A DNA stretch of 64,000 bases from NCBI GenBank assembly GCA_044228245.1, contig JBGAVG010000001.1, positions 384,012 to 448,011 on the forward strand. The letters are read 5' to 3'. A model generated the notes under the pieces. That model searched no databases, was not told where the DNA came from, and was given only the letters and a program-made list of their open reading frames with translations. This DNA is from Methylotenera_A sp044228245 (GTDB lineage Bacteria > Pseudomonadota > Gammaproteobacteria > Burkholderiales > Methylophilaceae). This document shows positions 50,777 through 58,208 of the stretch, in pieces. The stretch's first letter is position 1; each line of letters opens with the position of its first letter. The translations under genes and the position numbers were made by a program.

Positions 50777-51388
50777 ATGAGCAGAGATTACAAACCTACC
50801 CAACAAAAAACCAGCCGGAGTAAAGGCAGTCCATTTTTCTCAGGCTTGCTGGTAGGTTTATTGCTGGGCGTTGGCCTGTCTCTTGGGCTGACGATGTTTA
50901 TTAAAGGAACCGACAACCCGTTTTCTGACAAAAAAATCAACAGGCCGGCTATCGAAAATCACACAGAAAAGCTGGCCAAAGAAAATATTGCGGCAGAAAG
51001 TGCCTTGCCGCAGGAAGAAGGTCCTGATAGCGCAACTAAGCAGGACAATAAGTTTGATTTTTACACCATTTTGCCGGAAACCGAAAGCACGGTAACCGAG
51101 CAGGAAATCAAGAATAATTCAAAAACAATTAAAAAAGATAGCTATTTCCTGCAGGTGGGCGCGTTTCCAAGCGAGGCTGATGCGGATAACATGAAGGCCA
51201 AACTGGCTTTGCAAGGTTTTGAAGCGGTTGTACAGACCGCAACCATTCCGGAAAAAGGCGTTTGGCATCGTGTGCGCGTAGGGCCGTTAAGCGATATAGC
51301 ACAAATCAACAAGATTCGTGGCGAACTTACGACCAATGGCTTTAATACCGACCTGATTAAAGTACACACCGAGACAAAGGCCGAGTAA
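50777..51388 (+). CDS. SPOR-domain membrane protein (FtsN-like)
   Basis: The 203-residue bitopic protein has a short cytoplasmic Lys/Ser-rich start, one membrane helix (about residues 21-44, SPFFSGLLVGLLLGVGLSLGLTMFI) and a charged periplasmic linker. A C-terminal SPOR domain (about 120-200) contains YFLQVGAFPSEADADNMKAKLALQGFEAVVQ and WHRVRVGPLSDIAQINKIRGEL. SPOR domains bind denuded glycan strands at the division septum, so a role in cell division is likely. It starts 15 bp after argS with AAGGA and is probably co-transcribed. Confidence 0.9.
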   Translation: MSRDYKPTQQKTSRSKGSPFFSGLLVGLLLGVGLSLGLTMFIKGTDNPFSDKKINRPAIENHTEKLAKENIAAESALPQEEGPDSATKQDNKFDFYTILPETESTVTEQEIKNNSKTIKKDSYFLQVGAFPSEADADNMKAKLALQGFEAVVQTATIPEKGVWHRVRVGPLSDIAQINKIRGELTTNGFNTDLIKVHTETKAE

Positions 51389-51486
51389 AAAGGAATTAGT
51401 TGTCATCTTTAATTGTCAACTGACGTTAGTAAGCGTGCACTGTGGTTTCACAATAGTATTTTTTACAAAGAAATAAGGAATAAATA

Positions 51487-52137
51487 ATGAAAAAGTTTTT
51501 TGCGATTTTTATGCTTACGTTCGGCGCGTTAACGATGGGCAATGCAGCCCACGCAGACGCCCCCAAACAAGGCGAGCAGTTTGATGTTGTTGCACAGCCA
51601 ATTTCTACAGAAAATCCGGCCAAAATTGAAGTGTTGGAGATCTTTTGGTATGGCTGCATTCACTGCTATCAAATGGAAGCGCCCTTAAACGCCTGGGTGA
51701 AAAAATTGCCAGGCGATGTCTATTTCAAGCGCATGCCTGGCCTGCCTAACCCAAGCTGGGCGCCAATGGCCAAAGCCTTTTACGCGATGGAAACTTTAGG
51801 AGTTGCCGAGAAATTGCATACGCCCTTGTTTGAGGCTGTTCATAAACAAAAAGCCTTGAACCCCACTGACGAAAAAGCAGCGATTGATTGGGTGACCAAA
51901 CAAAGTGGGCTGGATAAACTGAAAGTCGAGCAGGCATTCAAATCATTCACTATCAATACCAGCTTAAATCGCGCTGCAATCACTTTTCGTAACTCTGGCG
52001 CAACCGGCGTACCAAGCCTGGTGATTGACGGTAAATACATCACCTCGAGCACCATGAGTGGCGGCAACGAACAAGCGTTAAAAACCGCCGATTACATTAT
52101 CGACAATGTACGCAAGGACAAAGCCGCAAAAAAGTAA
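51487..52137 (+). CDS. dsbA: Thiol:disulfide interchange protein DsbA
   Basis: The 216-residue periplasmic oxidoreductase introduces disulfides into exported proteins. A signal peptide is cleaved near NAAHA-DA. The active site is Cys57-Ile-His-Cys60 (WYGCIHCYQ), and a cis-Pro loop lies in ATGVPSLVIDG. A helical insert runs from about residue 95 to 150. It ends in KDKAAKK at TAA 52135-52137. The stop follows directly a dnaX-like slippery heptamer (A AAA AAG); a -1 shift there would add a 22-residue Lys-rich tail (see the separate entry). It is monocistronic or co-transcribed with the SPOR gene, 98 bp upstream. Confidence 0.95.
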   Translation: MKKFFAIFMLTFGALTMGNAAHADAPKQGEQFDVVAQPISTENPAKIEVLEIFWYGCIHCYQMEAPLNAWVKKLPGDVYFKRMPGLPNPSWAPMAKAFYAMETLGVAEKLHTPLFEAVHKQKALNPTDEKAAIDWVTKQSGLDKLKVEQAFKSFTINTSLNRAAITFRNSGATGVPSLVIDGKYITSSTMSGGNEQALKTADYIIDNVRKDKAAKK

Positions 52138-52168
52138 ATCAGGCAAAAACTGAAAACAAAGTTTTGCC
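52128..52168 (+). other. Candidate -1 frameshift signal at the dsbA stop (A AAA AAG plus hairpin)
   Basis: The zero frame reads GCA AAA AAG TAA: the heptamer A AAA AAG (52128-52134) is the same slip site as in E. coli dnaX and has the stop codon right after it. Seven bases on, ggcaaaaac (52142-52150) pairs with gttttgcc (52161-52168) with one bulged A and a 10-base loop, the usual spacing for a stimulatory stem. The -1 frame stays open for 22 more codons to TAA at 52200-52202 and encodes a Lys/Pro/Val-rich tail with two LPKKV repeats. A simple one-base loss in the A run, or chance, are alternatives. Confidence 0.4.
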
Positions 52169-52210
52169 AAAAAAAGTAGCGCTGCCAAAAAAGGTCAAAT
52201 AACCCTAATT

Positions 52211-52245
52211 AACCCGCCGAAATTTATCAGCGGGTTTCTTGTTTC
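52211..52245 (+). terminator. Intrinsic terminator downstream of dsbA
   Basis: aacccgc pairs with gcgggtt around a 12-base loop, followed by a T-rich stretch (tcttgttt). Confidence 0.7.
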
Positions 52246-52273
52246 TAAAACATAGTGCGCTACACTATTGGCT

Positions 52274-53068
52274 ATGAAAAAAATCTTTATCACCGGGGCA
52301 TCCAGCGGCATAGGCAACGCATTGGCGCATGAATATGCGAAACGCTTCCCCGATAATAAAGCTATTATTGGTTTAGCTGCCAGGCGTAGTGAGCACTTAC
52401 AACAACTTGCGAGCGAGCTACAAACACAGTATCAAATTACCTGCGCTGTTTACCCGCTGGATGTACGCGACAGCACGGCTCTGGAAGCTGCTGCGCAAGA
52501 ATTTATCGCCCGCTTCGGAGCACCGGATATTGTCATCGCCAACGCTGGCGTCAGTCGCGGCACGCTCACCGAGCACAAAGAAGACATCCCCGCATTTCAA
52601 GCCATCATGGATATTAACGTTTTAGGCATGGTGCATACTTTTCAACCTTTTATCGCCGCGATGAAACAAGCCGGGCATGGCCAACTGGTGGGTATTGCCA
52701 GCGTGGCGGGTATCCGCGGCTTGCCCGGAGCAGGCGCCTATAGCGCCAGCAAAGCCGCCGTTATTAGTTATCTGGAAAGCCTGCGTGTAGAAATGGCGCG
52801 CGACAATATAGCCGTCACCACCATCGCGCCGGGCTATATCCGCAGCCCGATGACAAACGTTAACAGCTATAAAATGCCGTTTTTAATGGATGTCGACGTG
52901 TTTGCACAAAAATTCGCCAATGCCGTTGAGAACAAGCGCCGCTTCTGTGTGATTCCTTGGCAAATGGGCATGCTGGCTAGATTCATGCGCTTTATACCGC
53001 CATTTTTGTGGGATTGGGCGATGAAAAACGCGCCACATAAAAAGCGCCTGGATTGGGATTGGCTTTAA
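52274..53068 (+). CDS. Short-chain dehydrogenase/reductase (after dsbA)
   Basis: The 264-residue SDR has the cofactor motif ITGASSGIGNALAHEYA, NAGVSRG, an active-site Ser (GIASVAGIRGLPGAGAY) and YSASKAAV (Tyr-x-x-x-Lys). The basic residue after the second strand (AARRSEHLQQ) suggests NADP(H). The C-terminal hydrophobic tail (MGMLARFMRFIPPFLWDWAMK) may contact membranes. The ATG at 52274 is used; a TTG two codons upstream is in frame. Substrate is unknown. It is convergent with ettA (5-bp gap). Confidence 0.88.
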   Translation: MKKIFITGASSGIGNALAHEYAKRFPDNKAIIGLAARRSEHLQQLASELQTQYQITCAVYPLDVRDSTALEAAAQEFIARFGAPDIVIANAGVSRGTLTEHKEDIPAFQAIMDINVLGMVHTFQPFIAAMKQAGHGQLVGIASVAGIRGLPGAGAYSASKAAVISYLESLRVEMARDNIAVTTIAPGYIRSPMTNVNSYKMPFLMDVDVFAQKFANAVENKRRFCVIPWQMGMLARFMRFIPPFLWDWAMKNAPHKKRLDWDWL

Positions 53069-53073
53069 TCCAT

Positions 53074-54738
53074 TTACCGAGCAATCGGTTTGTACCTGAT
53101 GCGCTTTGGCTTCGCGCCTTCTTCACCTAAACGTTTGCGCTTATCGGCTTCGTATTCCTGATAATTGCCGTTAAAGAACGCCCAATGCGAGTCACCTTCT
53201 GCCGCCAAAATGTGTGTGGCGATACGATCCAGGAACCAGCGGTCATGTGAAATCACCAGTACACAGCCTGCAAACTCCAGCAGGGCGTCTTCCAGCGCAC
53301 GCAAGGTTTCAACATCCAAGTCGTTGGAAGGCTCATCCAGAAGCAGCACATTGCCGCCAGAAATCAGCGTTTTAGCCAGGTGCAAGCGCCCGCGCTCACC
53401 GCCCGAGAGCTGGCCGACGATTTTTTGCTGGTCGCCGCCTTTAAAGTTGAAGCGGCCAATGTAAGCGCGGCTTGGTGTTTCATAACGACCAACCTGCAGA
53501 ATATCCGAGCCGCCAGAAATTTCATCAAACACGGTTTTATCGCTACTAAGTTCATCACGGCTTTGGTCTACATACGCCAGCTTGACGGTTGAGCCAATTT
53601 TCACTTCTCCGCTGTCCGGCTGCTCTTTACCCGTAATCATTTTGAACAGTGTCGATTTGCCTGCGCCATTCGGGCCGATGATGCCGACAATCGCGCCCGG
53701 TGGAACGCTGAAGCTCAAATCATCAATCAGCAGGCGGTCTTTAAACGCTTTGCTCACACCGTTAAACTCAATCACCTGGTCGCCGAGGCGCTCACCTGCG
53801 GGGATAAATATTTCCTGTGTTTCATTGCGTTTTTGGTATTCCGCACTCGCCAGTTCTTCATAGCGTGCAATTCTGGATTTACTTTTAGCTTGGCGCGCTT
53901 TCGGGTTCTGGCGCACCCATTCCAGCTCGGTATGCAGTGCCTTGCGCCTTGCAGATTCCTGCGACTCCTCCTGTTTCAGCCTTTCCTCTTTCTGCTCCAG
54001 CCAGCTGGAATAATTGCCTTTCCATGGAATACCATGGCCGCGGTCCAGCTCTAAAATCCACTCTGCTGCGTTATCAAGGAAGTATCGATCATGCGTCACC
54101 GCTACCACGGTGCCCGGGAAGCGCACTAAAAACTGCTCCAGCCATTCCACGGATTCTGCATCCAGATGGTTGGTAGGCTCATCCAACAGCAGCATGTCAG
54201 GTTTAGATAACAGTAATTTACACAAGGCCACGCGACGTTTCTCTCCGCCGGATAATGGGCCGATTTTTGCATCCCAGGGCGGTAAACGCAGCGCATCCGC
54301 GGCAACTTCCAGTTGATGCTCCACATCCGAACCGCTGGCTGCGATGATATTTTCATACCTGGCCTGTTCTTCTGCCAATTTATCAAAATCTGCGTCCGGG
54401 TCAGCATAGGCCGCATACACTTCTTCCAATTTCTGCCTGGCTTCCATCACCGCACCCATGCCACTTTCAACTTCCTCGCGTACAGTCTTGTTAGCATCTA
54501 ACTGTGGCTCCTGGGGCAAATAGCCGATTGAAATACCAGGCTGCCACTGCACTTCGCCTTCAAACTCTTTATCTACGCCCGCCATAATACGCAGCACGGT
54601 CGATTTGCCCGAGCCATTCAAACCCAGCAAACCAATTTTGGCGCCGGGAAAAAACGATAATGAAATATCCTTGATGATTTGCCGTTTGGGCGGCACGATT
54701 TTGCTCACGCGGAGCATCGACATTACATATTGAGCCAT
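53074..54738 (-). CDS. ettA: Energy-dependent translational throttle protein EttA (ABC-F)
   Basis: The 554-residue ABC-F protein binds the ribosome E site and regulates the first peptide bond by ATP/ADP ratio. It has two ATPase domains with Walker A GLNGSGKST (about residues 39-47) and GPNGAGKST, signature motifs LSGGEKRR and LSGGERGR, and the P-site tRNA-interaction linker EWVRQNPKARQAKSKSRIARYEEL. It ends EPKRIKYK-like (KPKRIRYKPIAR), matching E. coli EttA closely. The start at 54738 (M-A-Q-Y-V) aligns with E. coli; the frame extends upstream to 54864 without homology and overlaps the yaeQ promoter side. Confidence 0.96.
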   Translation of the reverse strand: MAQYVMSMLRVSKIVPPKRQIIKDISLSFFPGAKIGLLGLNGSGKSTVLRIMAGVDKEFEGEVQWQPGISIGYLPQEPQLDANKTVREEVESGMGAVMEARQKLEEVYAAYADPDADFDKLAEEQARYENIIAASGSDVEHQLEVAADALRLPPWDAKIGPLSGGEKRRVALCKLLLSKPDMLLLDEPTNHLDAESVEWLEQFLVRFPGTVVAVTHDRYFLDNAAEWILELDRGHGIPWKGNYSSWLEQKEERLKQEESQESARRKALHTELEWVRQNPKARQAKSKSRIARYEELASAEYQKRNETQEIFIPAGERLGDQVIEFNGVSKAFKDRLLIDDLSFSVPPGAIVGIIGPNGAGKSTLFKMITGKEQPDSGEVKIGSTVKLAYVDQSRDELSSDKTVFDEISGGSDILQVGRYETPSRAYIGRFNFKGGDQQKIVGQLSGGERGRLHLAKTLISGGNVLLLDEPSNDLDVETLRALEDALLEFAGCVLVISHDRWFLDRIATHILAAEGDSHWAFFNGNYQEYEADKRKRLGEEGAKPKRIRYKPIAR

Positions 54739-54838
54739 GGAATTTATCTTTTTTTGAAAGAATGAAAGCTTAACAGAAAGCAGGCCGGCCTTGCTAAGTA
54801 GGTATAATGCGCCATGGAAACTACTTTTGAGACGCGCG

Positions 54839-55381
54839 ATGGCGCTTAAGTCAACTATATACAAAATTGACCTGAATATTGCGGATATGGACAGGCAATA
54901 TTACGCGCAGCACAGCCTTACGCTGGCTAAACACCCATCAGAAACCGATGAACGTGTGATGGTGCGGCTCATCGCATTTACGCTTTATGCTAATGAAGCA
55001 CTGATTTTCGGCAAAGGCTTGAGTGATGACGAAGAGCCGGACTTATGGCAAAAAGACCTGACTGGCGCGATACAGTTGTGGATAGATGTGGGCTTGCCCG
55101 CAGAAAAGGAAATTCGCAAAGCCTGCGGCAGAGCAAAACAAGTAGTGGTGGTGCTTTACGGCGGAAGGGTTGCTGAAATGTGGTGGAGCCAGAACAGCAA
55201 AGCGCTATCAAAAATCAACAACCTCACAGTTATCAATTTACCCAGCACGCAAGCGCTGGCGGGTATTACATCGCGCAGCATGAACATCAGCTGCACCATT
55301 CAGGATGGTCAAATCCTGGTGAGTCATGATGCGGGCAGTTTTGACATCAGCCCAATTGTTTTTAAAGAGAGCTCTTCCTAA
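54839..55381 (+). CDS. yaeQ: YaeQ-family protein
   Basis: The 180-residue protein starts MALKSTIYKIDLNIADMDR, the usual start of YaeQ; a frame extending to 54791 is not supported by homology. Blocks include HPSETDERVMVRLIAFTLYANE, DEEPDLWQKDLTGAIQLWIDVGLP and RKACGRAKQVVVVLYGG. The fold is of the PD-(D/E)xK nuclease superfamily, with E and D positions in the listed blocks, but no activity is established. Its last 4 bases overlap the end of the convergent EAL-HDOD gene. Confidence 0.93.
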   Translation: MALKSTIYKIDLNIADMDRQYYAQHSLTLAKHPSETDERVMVRLIAFTLYANEALIFGKGLSDDEEPDLWQKDLTGAIQLWIDVGLPAEKEIRKACGRAKQVVVVLYGGRVAEMWWSQNSKALSKINNLTVINLPSTQALAGITSRSMNISCTIQDGQILVSHDAGSFDISPIVFKESSS

Positions 55382-56592
55382 ATGCCCAGCGATTCTGTCC
55401 AGGCCAGTGCAGAGAGATGACATTTATTCACCTTGGAAGAATCCAGCTGTAGCAATTCGGCCAGCTCCAGAACGCGCGCATCATCAGAGTCTTCACAGGC
55501 TTCCGTCAACTGTAAGAAAGGGCCATAAATCCCCTCACGATTTAGCAGCGCTTCAACCACTGCTTCCGGTAATTGAATTTTTTCAAGCACCTGATCAATT
55601 GGCATTTTCAGTATGGCATCCAGCAACGAAAACGCGCCGACGATAAACAAGTTGTCGCGATCTTTTTTCTCAAAATAACCTTCACCCAATAGCTCGGTCA
55701 AGCGTCCGCGCGTGATAGATGTTTTCATCAGCGCGGGCGATGTGGAATTTTCCCCAGCAGTGACCATCAGCAATGTAAGCCAGCGGTTAAGCTGGTTTCT
55801 GCCTAAAATCGTCATGGCATGATTGATGGATTGAACTTCGCACGAAAGCCCGAAACCAACCGAGTTAATGTAACGTAGCAGCTTGAATGACAACGCCGAA
55901 TCCTGCTTGAACCCGGCCTCAATGACCTCATTATCCGCGTCCTGATTAACCTTGTTCAGAATATTCAGCACACTGTCGAACGAGGCATTGATCACTTTTG
56001 CAGTAAATGTTTCTGGCCGCGCAAAATAAAATCCCTGAAAAAACTGAAAGCCCATCGACTTGCAAGCTTCAAACTGCTTCTCAGTTTCTACTTTCTCGGC
56101 AACAATTTTCACTTTTGATGGATTGAATTGGGCAAGCAACTGCTTGAGTTCTGCTGGGCTGATACTTTGAATATCAATTTTGACAAAATCTGCACACGCC
56201 AATAAAGGATGAGAAGCCGAACTTAAATGTGGGTTATCTAGAGCGATCTGATAGCCTTGGCTGCGCAAAGCCTGACAGCGCTCAAAAACGTCATCGCCAG
56301 GTTCGATGCTTCTTAATATCTCCAGCACCGTGCGCTTGGCGGGCATCAATTCCAGCAGTTCACTCTTCAGCATTTCTTCGTTAACGTTGATAAACGCCAG
56401 TTTATCGCCCAGCAGCCACTGCATATCCATTCCGCTGACAGCGTTCACCAGCACGGTTGAACATGCCTTAAAATCATCTTCAAACACTGCGCTTTGAGCA
56501 TTTTCACTATTTCTAAAGAAAAGCTCATAGCCAATGATGTGCTGTTTTACATCCATAATGGGCTGGCGCCCGATAAATGCCTGATCTTCCAT
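55378..56592 (-). CDS. EAL-HDOD domain protein, probably catalytically inactive EAL
   Basis: The 404-residue protein joins an EAL domain (about 1-205) and an HDOD domain (about 205-400). The EAL part keeps the glutamate of its first motif (YELFFRN), FINVNE, VLEI, VKIDIQ, AEKVETEKQF and FFQGFYFARP. The DDFGTG metal loop, however, is changed to LDNPHLSS, so hydrolysis of cyclic di-GMP is unlikely. It may bind the nucleotide or act through protein contacts. HDOD parts (LSFKLLRYINSVGFGLSCEVQSINHAMTILGRNQLNRWLTLLM) appear in signalling regulators. Its start lies 217 bp from the divergent MgtC-like gene. Confidence 0.9.
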   Translation of the reverse strand: MEDQAFIGRQPIMDVKQHIIGYELFFRNSENAQSAVFEDDFKACSTVLVNAVSGMDMQWLLGDKLAFINVNEEMLKSELLELMPAKRTVLEILRSIEPGDDVFERCQALRSQGYQIALDNPHLSSASHPLLACADFVKIDIQSISPAELKQLLAQFNPSKVKIVAEKVETEKQFEACKSMGFQFFQGFYFARPETFTAKVINASFDSVLNILNKVNQDADNEVIEAGFKQDSALSFKLLRYINSVGFGLSCEVQSINHAMTILGRNQLNRWLTLLMVTAGENSTSPALMKTSITRGRLTELLGEGYFEKKDRDNLFIVGAFSLLDAILKMPIDQVLEKIQLPEAVVEALLNREGIYGPFLQLTEACEDSDDARVLELAELLQLDSSKVNKCHLSALAWTESLGI

Positions 56593-56809
56593 TTTTCAAC
56601 TCTCGCACTAAGCAACGACACAACCCATACAACACGTATTTAGCGTAATAATAGCCCTGCATAAACCAAATCACTTTGAAGAACAAAGCAGATTTACTGG
56701 CTCAATTTCCGCTTTAAGTCTTAAAATTAATAGTGCTTAGCGCTAACAAGACACCTAAAGGTAAGATAATGATATTGTAAGTATGGCGGTGGTGCACTAA
56801 GGGAAAATA

Positions 56810-58048
56810 ATGATCATTGATAATACTCTCTGGCTTAACCTGGCGGTCGCTCTTGGTATCGGGCTGCTCATCGGCGCGGAGCGCGAGCGCAGCAAAGGCT
56901 CCGGCCCGGAGCGTTCGGCCGCAGGGATACGCACATTTACAATTTCAGCTCTACTTGGGGCAGTAAGCACTGCGGTCGACTTTTGGCTGCTGGTCGCTTC
57001 CATATTCTGTGTCATGGTTTTTACAGCTATCGCTTACTTTAACAGGCGGACTCAAGATCCGGGGCTGACGACCGAAATCACCCTGATATTTACTATGATT
57101 TTAGGTGGATTGGCCATGAGCGCGGCCGCCTTAGCCGCGGCGCTTGCGGTTAGTGTGGCCATACTTTTGGCTGCTAAAGAGCCTATTCACGGCTTTGTGC
57201 TTGGTGTGGTCACAAAAGATGAGCTCAATGATTTTCTCATTCTGGCCGCTGCAACGCTTATTATTTTGCCGCTCGTACCTAATGAATTTATCGGGCCATT
57301 CGAGGCCGTTAACCCGCACAATCTCTGGCTGATCGTAATTCTAGTGATGGCGATTGGCGCGCTTGGCCACCTGGCGTTACGCTGGCTAGGCGGGCGCATC
57401 GGCCTGCCGCTGGTTGGGCTGGTATCAGGTTTTATTTCCAGCATTGCAACTGTGGGTGCAATGGGCGAACGCGCAAAAGAGGCGCCCGCCTTAATAGGCA
57501 CGGCAGTGGCGGGGGCATTGTTATCCTGTCTCGCTACTATTCTGCAACTCGCTATGCTGCTCGCGGCAATCCATCCGCCCACATTACACGCACTGATGTG
57601 GCCGCTTATTTTTGGCGGGGTCTCGGTTGCGATATATGGCTTGGCAGTGACATTAAATTCCTTCCATAAAAATGGAACAGAGATCAATAAACCCACCAAA
57701 ACGTTTAGCGTAAAAACTGCGTTGATATTGGCTGCTGTCATTGCAGTTGTGCTGGTGACATCAGCTGCGTTAAAAGCGTGGTTTGGTCAGGCTGGGCTTG
57801 TGGTTGCCTCTGGCGTGGCAGGTTTGGCAGATGTACATGCCGCTACCATTTCTGTTGCATCACTTGCAGGGGCTGGCAAACTTAGCCCGGAAAGCGCCGT
57901 GATACCGATACTGGTTGCTTTTTCAGTCAATTCCACTTCAAAGGCTGTCATCGCGTTAATCAGCGGCGGCAAAGGATATTCAGACAAAGTCCTGCCGGGC
58001 TTAATTGTGCAAGTTACAGCAACCTGGGCAGGCTGGTGGTTGTTTTGA
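56810..58048 (+). CDS. MgtC/SapB-family membrane protein with DUF4010 domain
   Basis: The 412-residue polytopic protein has an N-terminal MgtC-like region (LNLAVALGIGLLIGAERERSKG, AGIRTFTISALLGAV). The C-terminal DUF4010 region has about eight helices (PLVGLVSGFISSIATVGAMGERAK and VASGVAGLADVHAATISVASL). The combination is common in proteobacteria; transport or sensing of a divalent cation is often proposed but not shown. GGGAAAATA stands just before the ATG. A short inverted repeat TTAGCGCTAA lies upstream at 56737-56746. Confidence 0.88.
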   Translation: MIIDNTLWLNLAVALGIGLLIGAERERSKGSGPERSAAGIRTFTISALLGAVSTAVDFWLLVASIFCVMVFTAIAYFNRRTQDPGLTTEITLIFTMILGGLAMSAAALAAALAVSVAILLAAKEPIHGFVLGVVTKDELNDFLILAAATLIILPLVPNEFIGPFEAVNPHNLWLIVILVMAIGALGHLALRWLGGRIGLPLVGLVSGFISSIATVGAMGERAKEAPALIGTAVAGALLSCLATILQLAMLLAAIHPPTLHALMWPLIFGGVSVAIYGLAVTLNSFHKNGTEINKPTKTFSVKTALILAAVIAVVLVTSAALKAWFGQAGLVVASGVAGLADVHAATISVASLAGAGKLSPESAVIPILVAFSVNSTSKAVIALISGGKGYSDKVLPGLIVQVTATWAGWWLF

Positions 58049-58079
58049 TAGTTTCACAACGCACTTAGACATGAAATAC

Positions 58080-58120
58080 GATGCCCTGCAAGCCAATATC
58101 CATGCGGCTTCCAGGGCATC
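58080..58120. repeat. Long hairpin between convergent mgtC-like gene and glmS
   Basis: gatgccctg pairs with cagggcatc and, inside it, aagcc pairs with ggctt, separated by one opposed C/C pair; the loop is 11 bases. The stem totals 14 base pairs with no T run on either side. It may be a rho-independent-like end structure, an mRNA-stabilising 3' end or a small RNA. The rest of the 160-bp gap 58049-58208 holds nothing else I can assign. Confidence 0.55.
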
Positions 58121-58208
58121 AATATTTGATGTTTAATAACGACTTTTGACAGTATTGGCTGTTAAATCTCAACTACTACGTAGGCCAAATTAAGGAAAGT
58201 AATAAGCT

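Noticed and set aside
52142..52168. Hairpin after dsbA as an intrinsic terminator
   Set aside because: It is followed by CC and an A run rather than T on the plus strand, while a better terminator lies at 52211-52245.
54739..54864. Longer start for ettA
   Set aside because: The additional 42 residues lack homology and the M-A-Q-Y-V start aligns with E. coli EttA.
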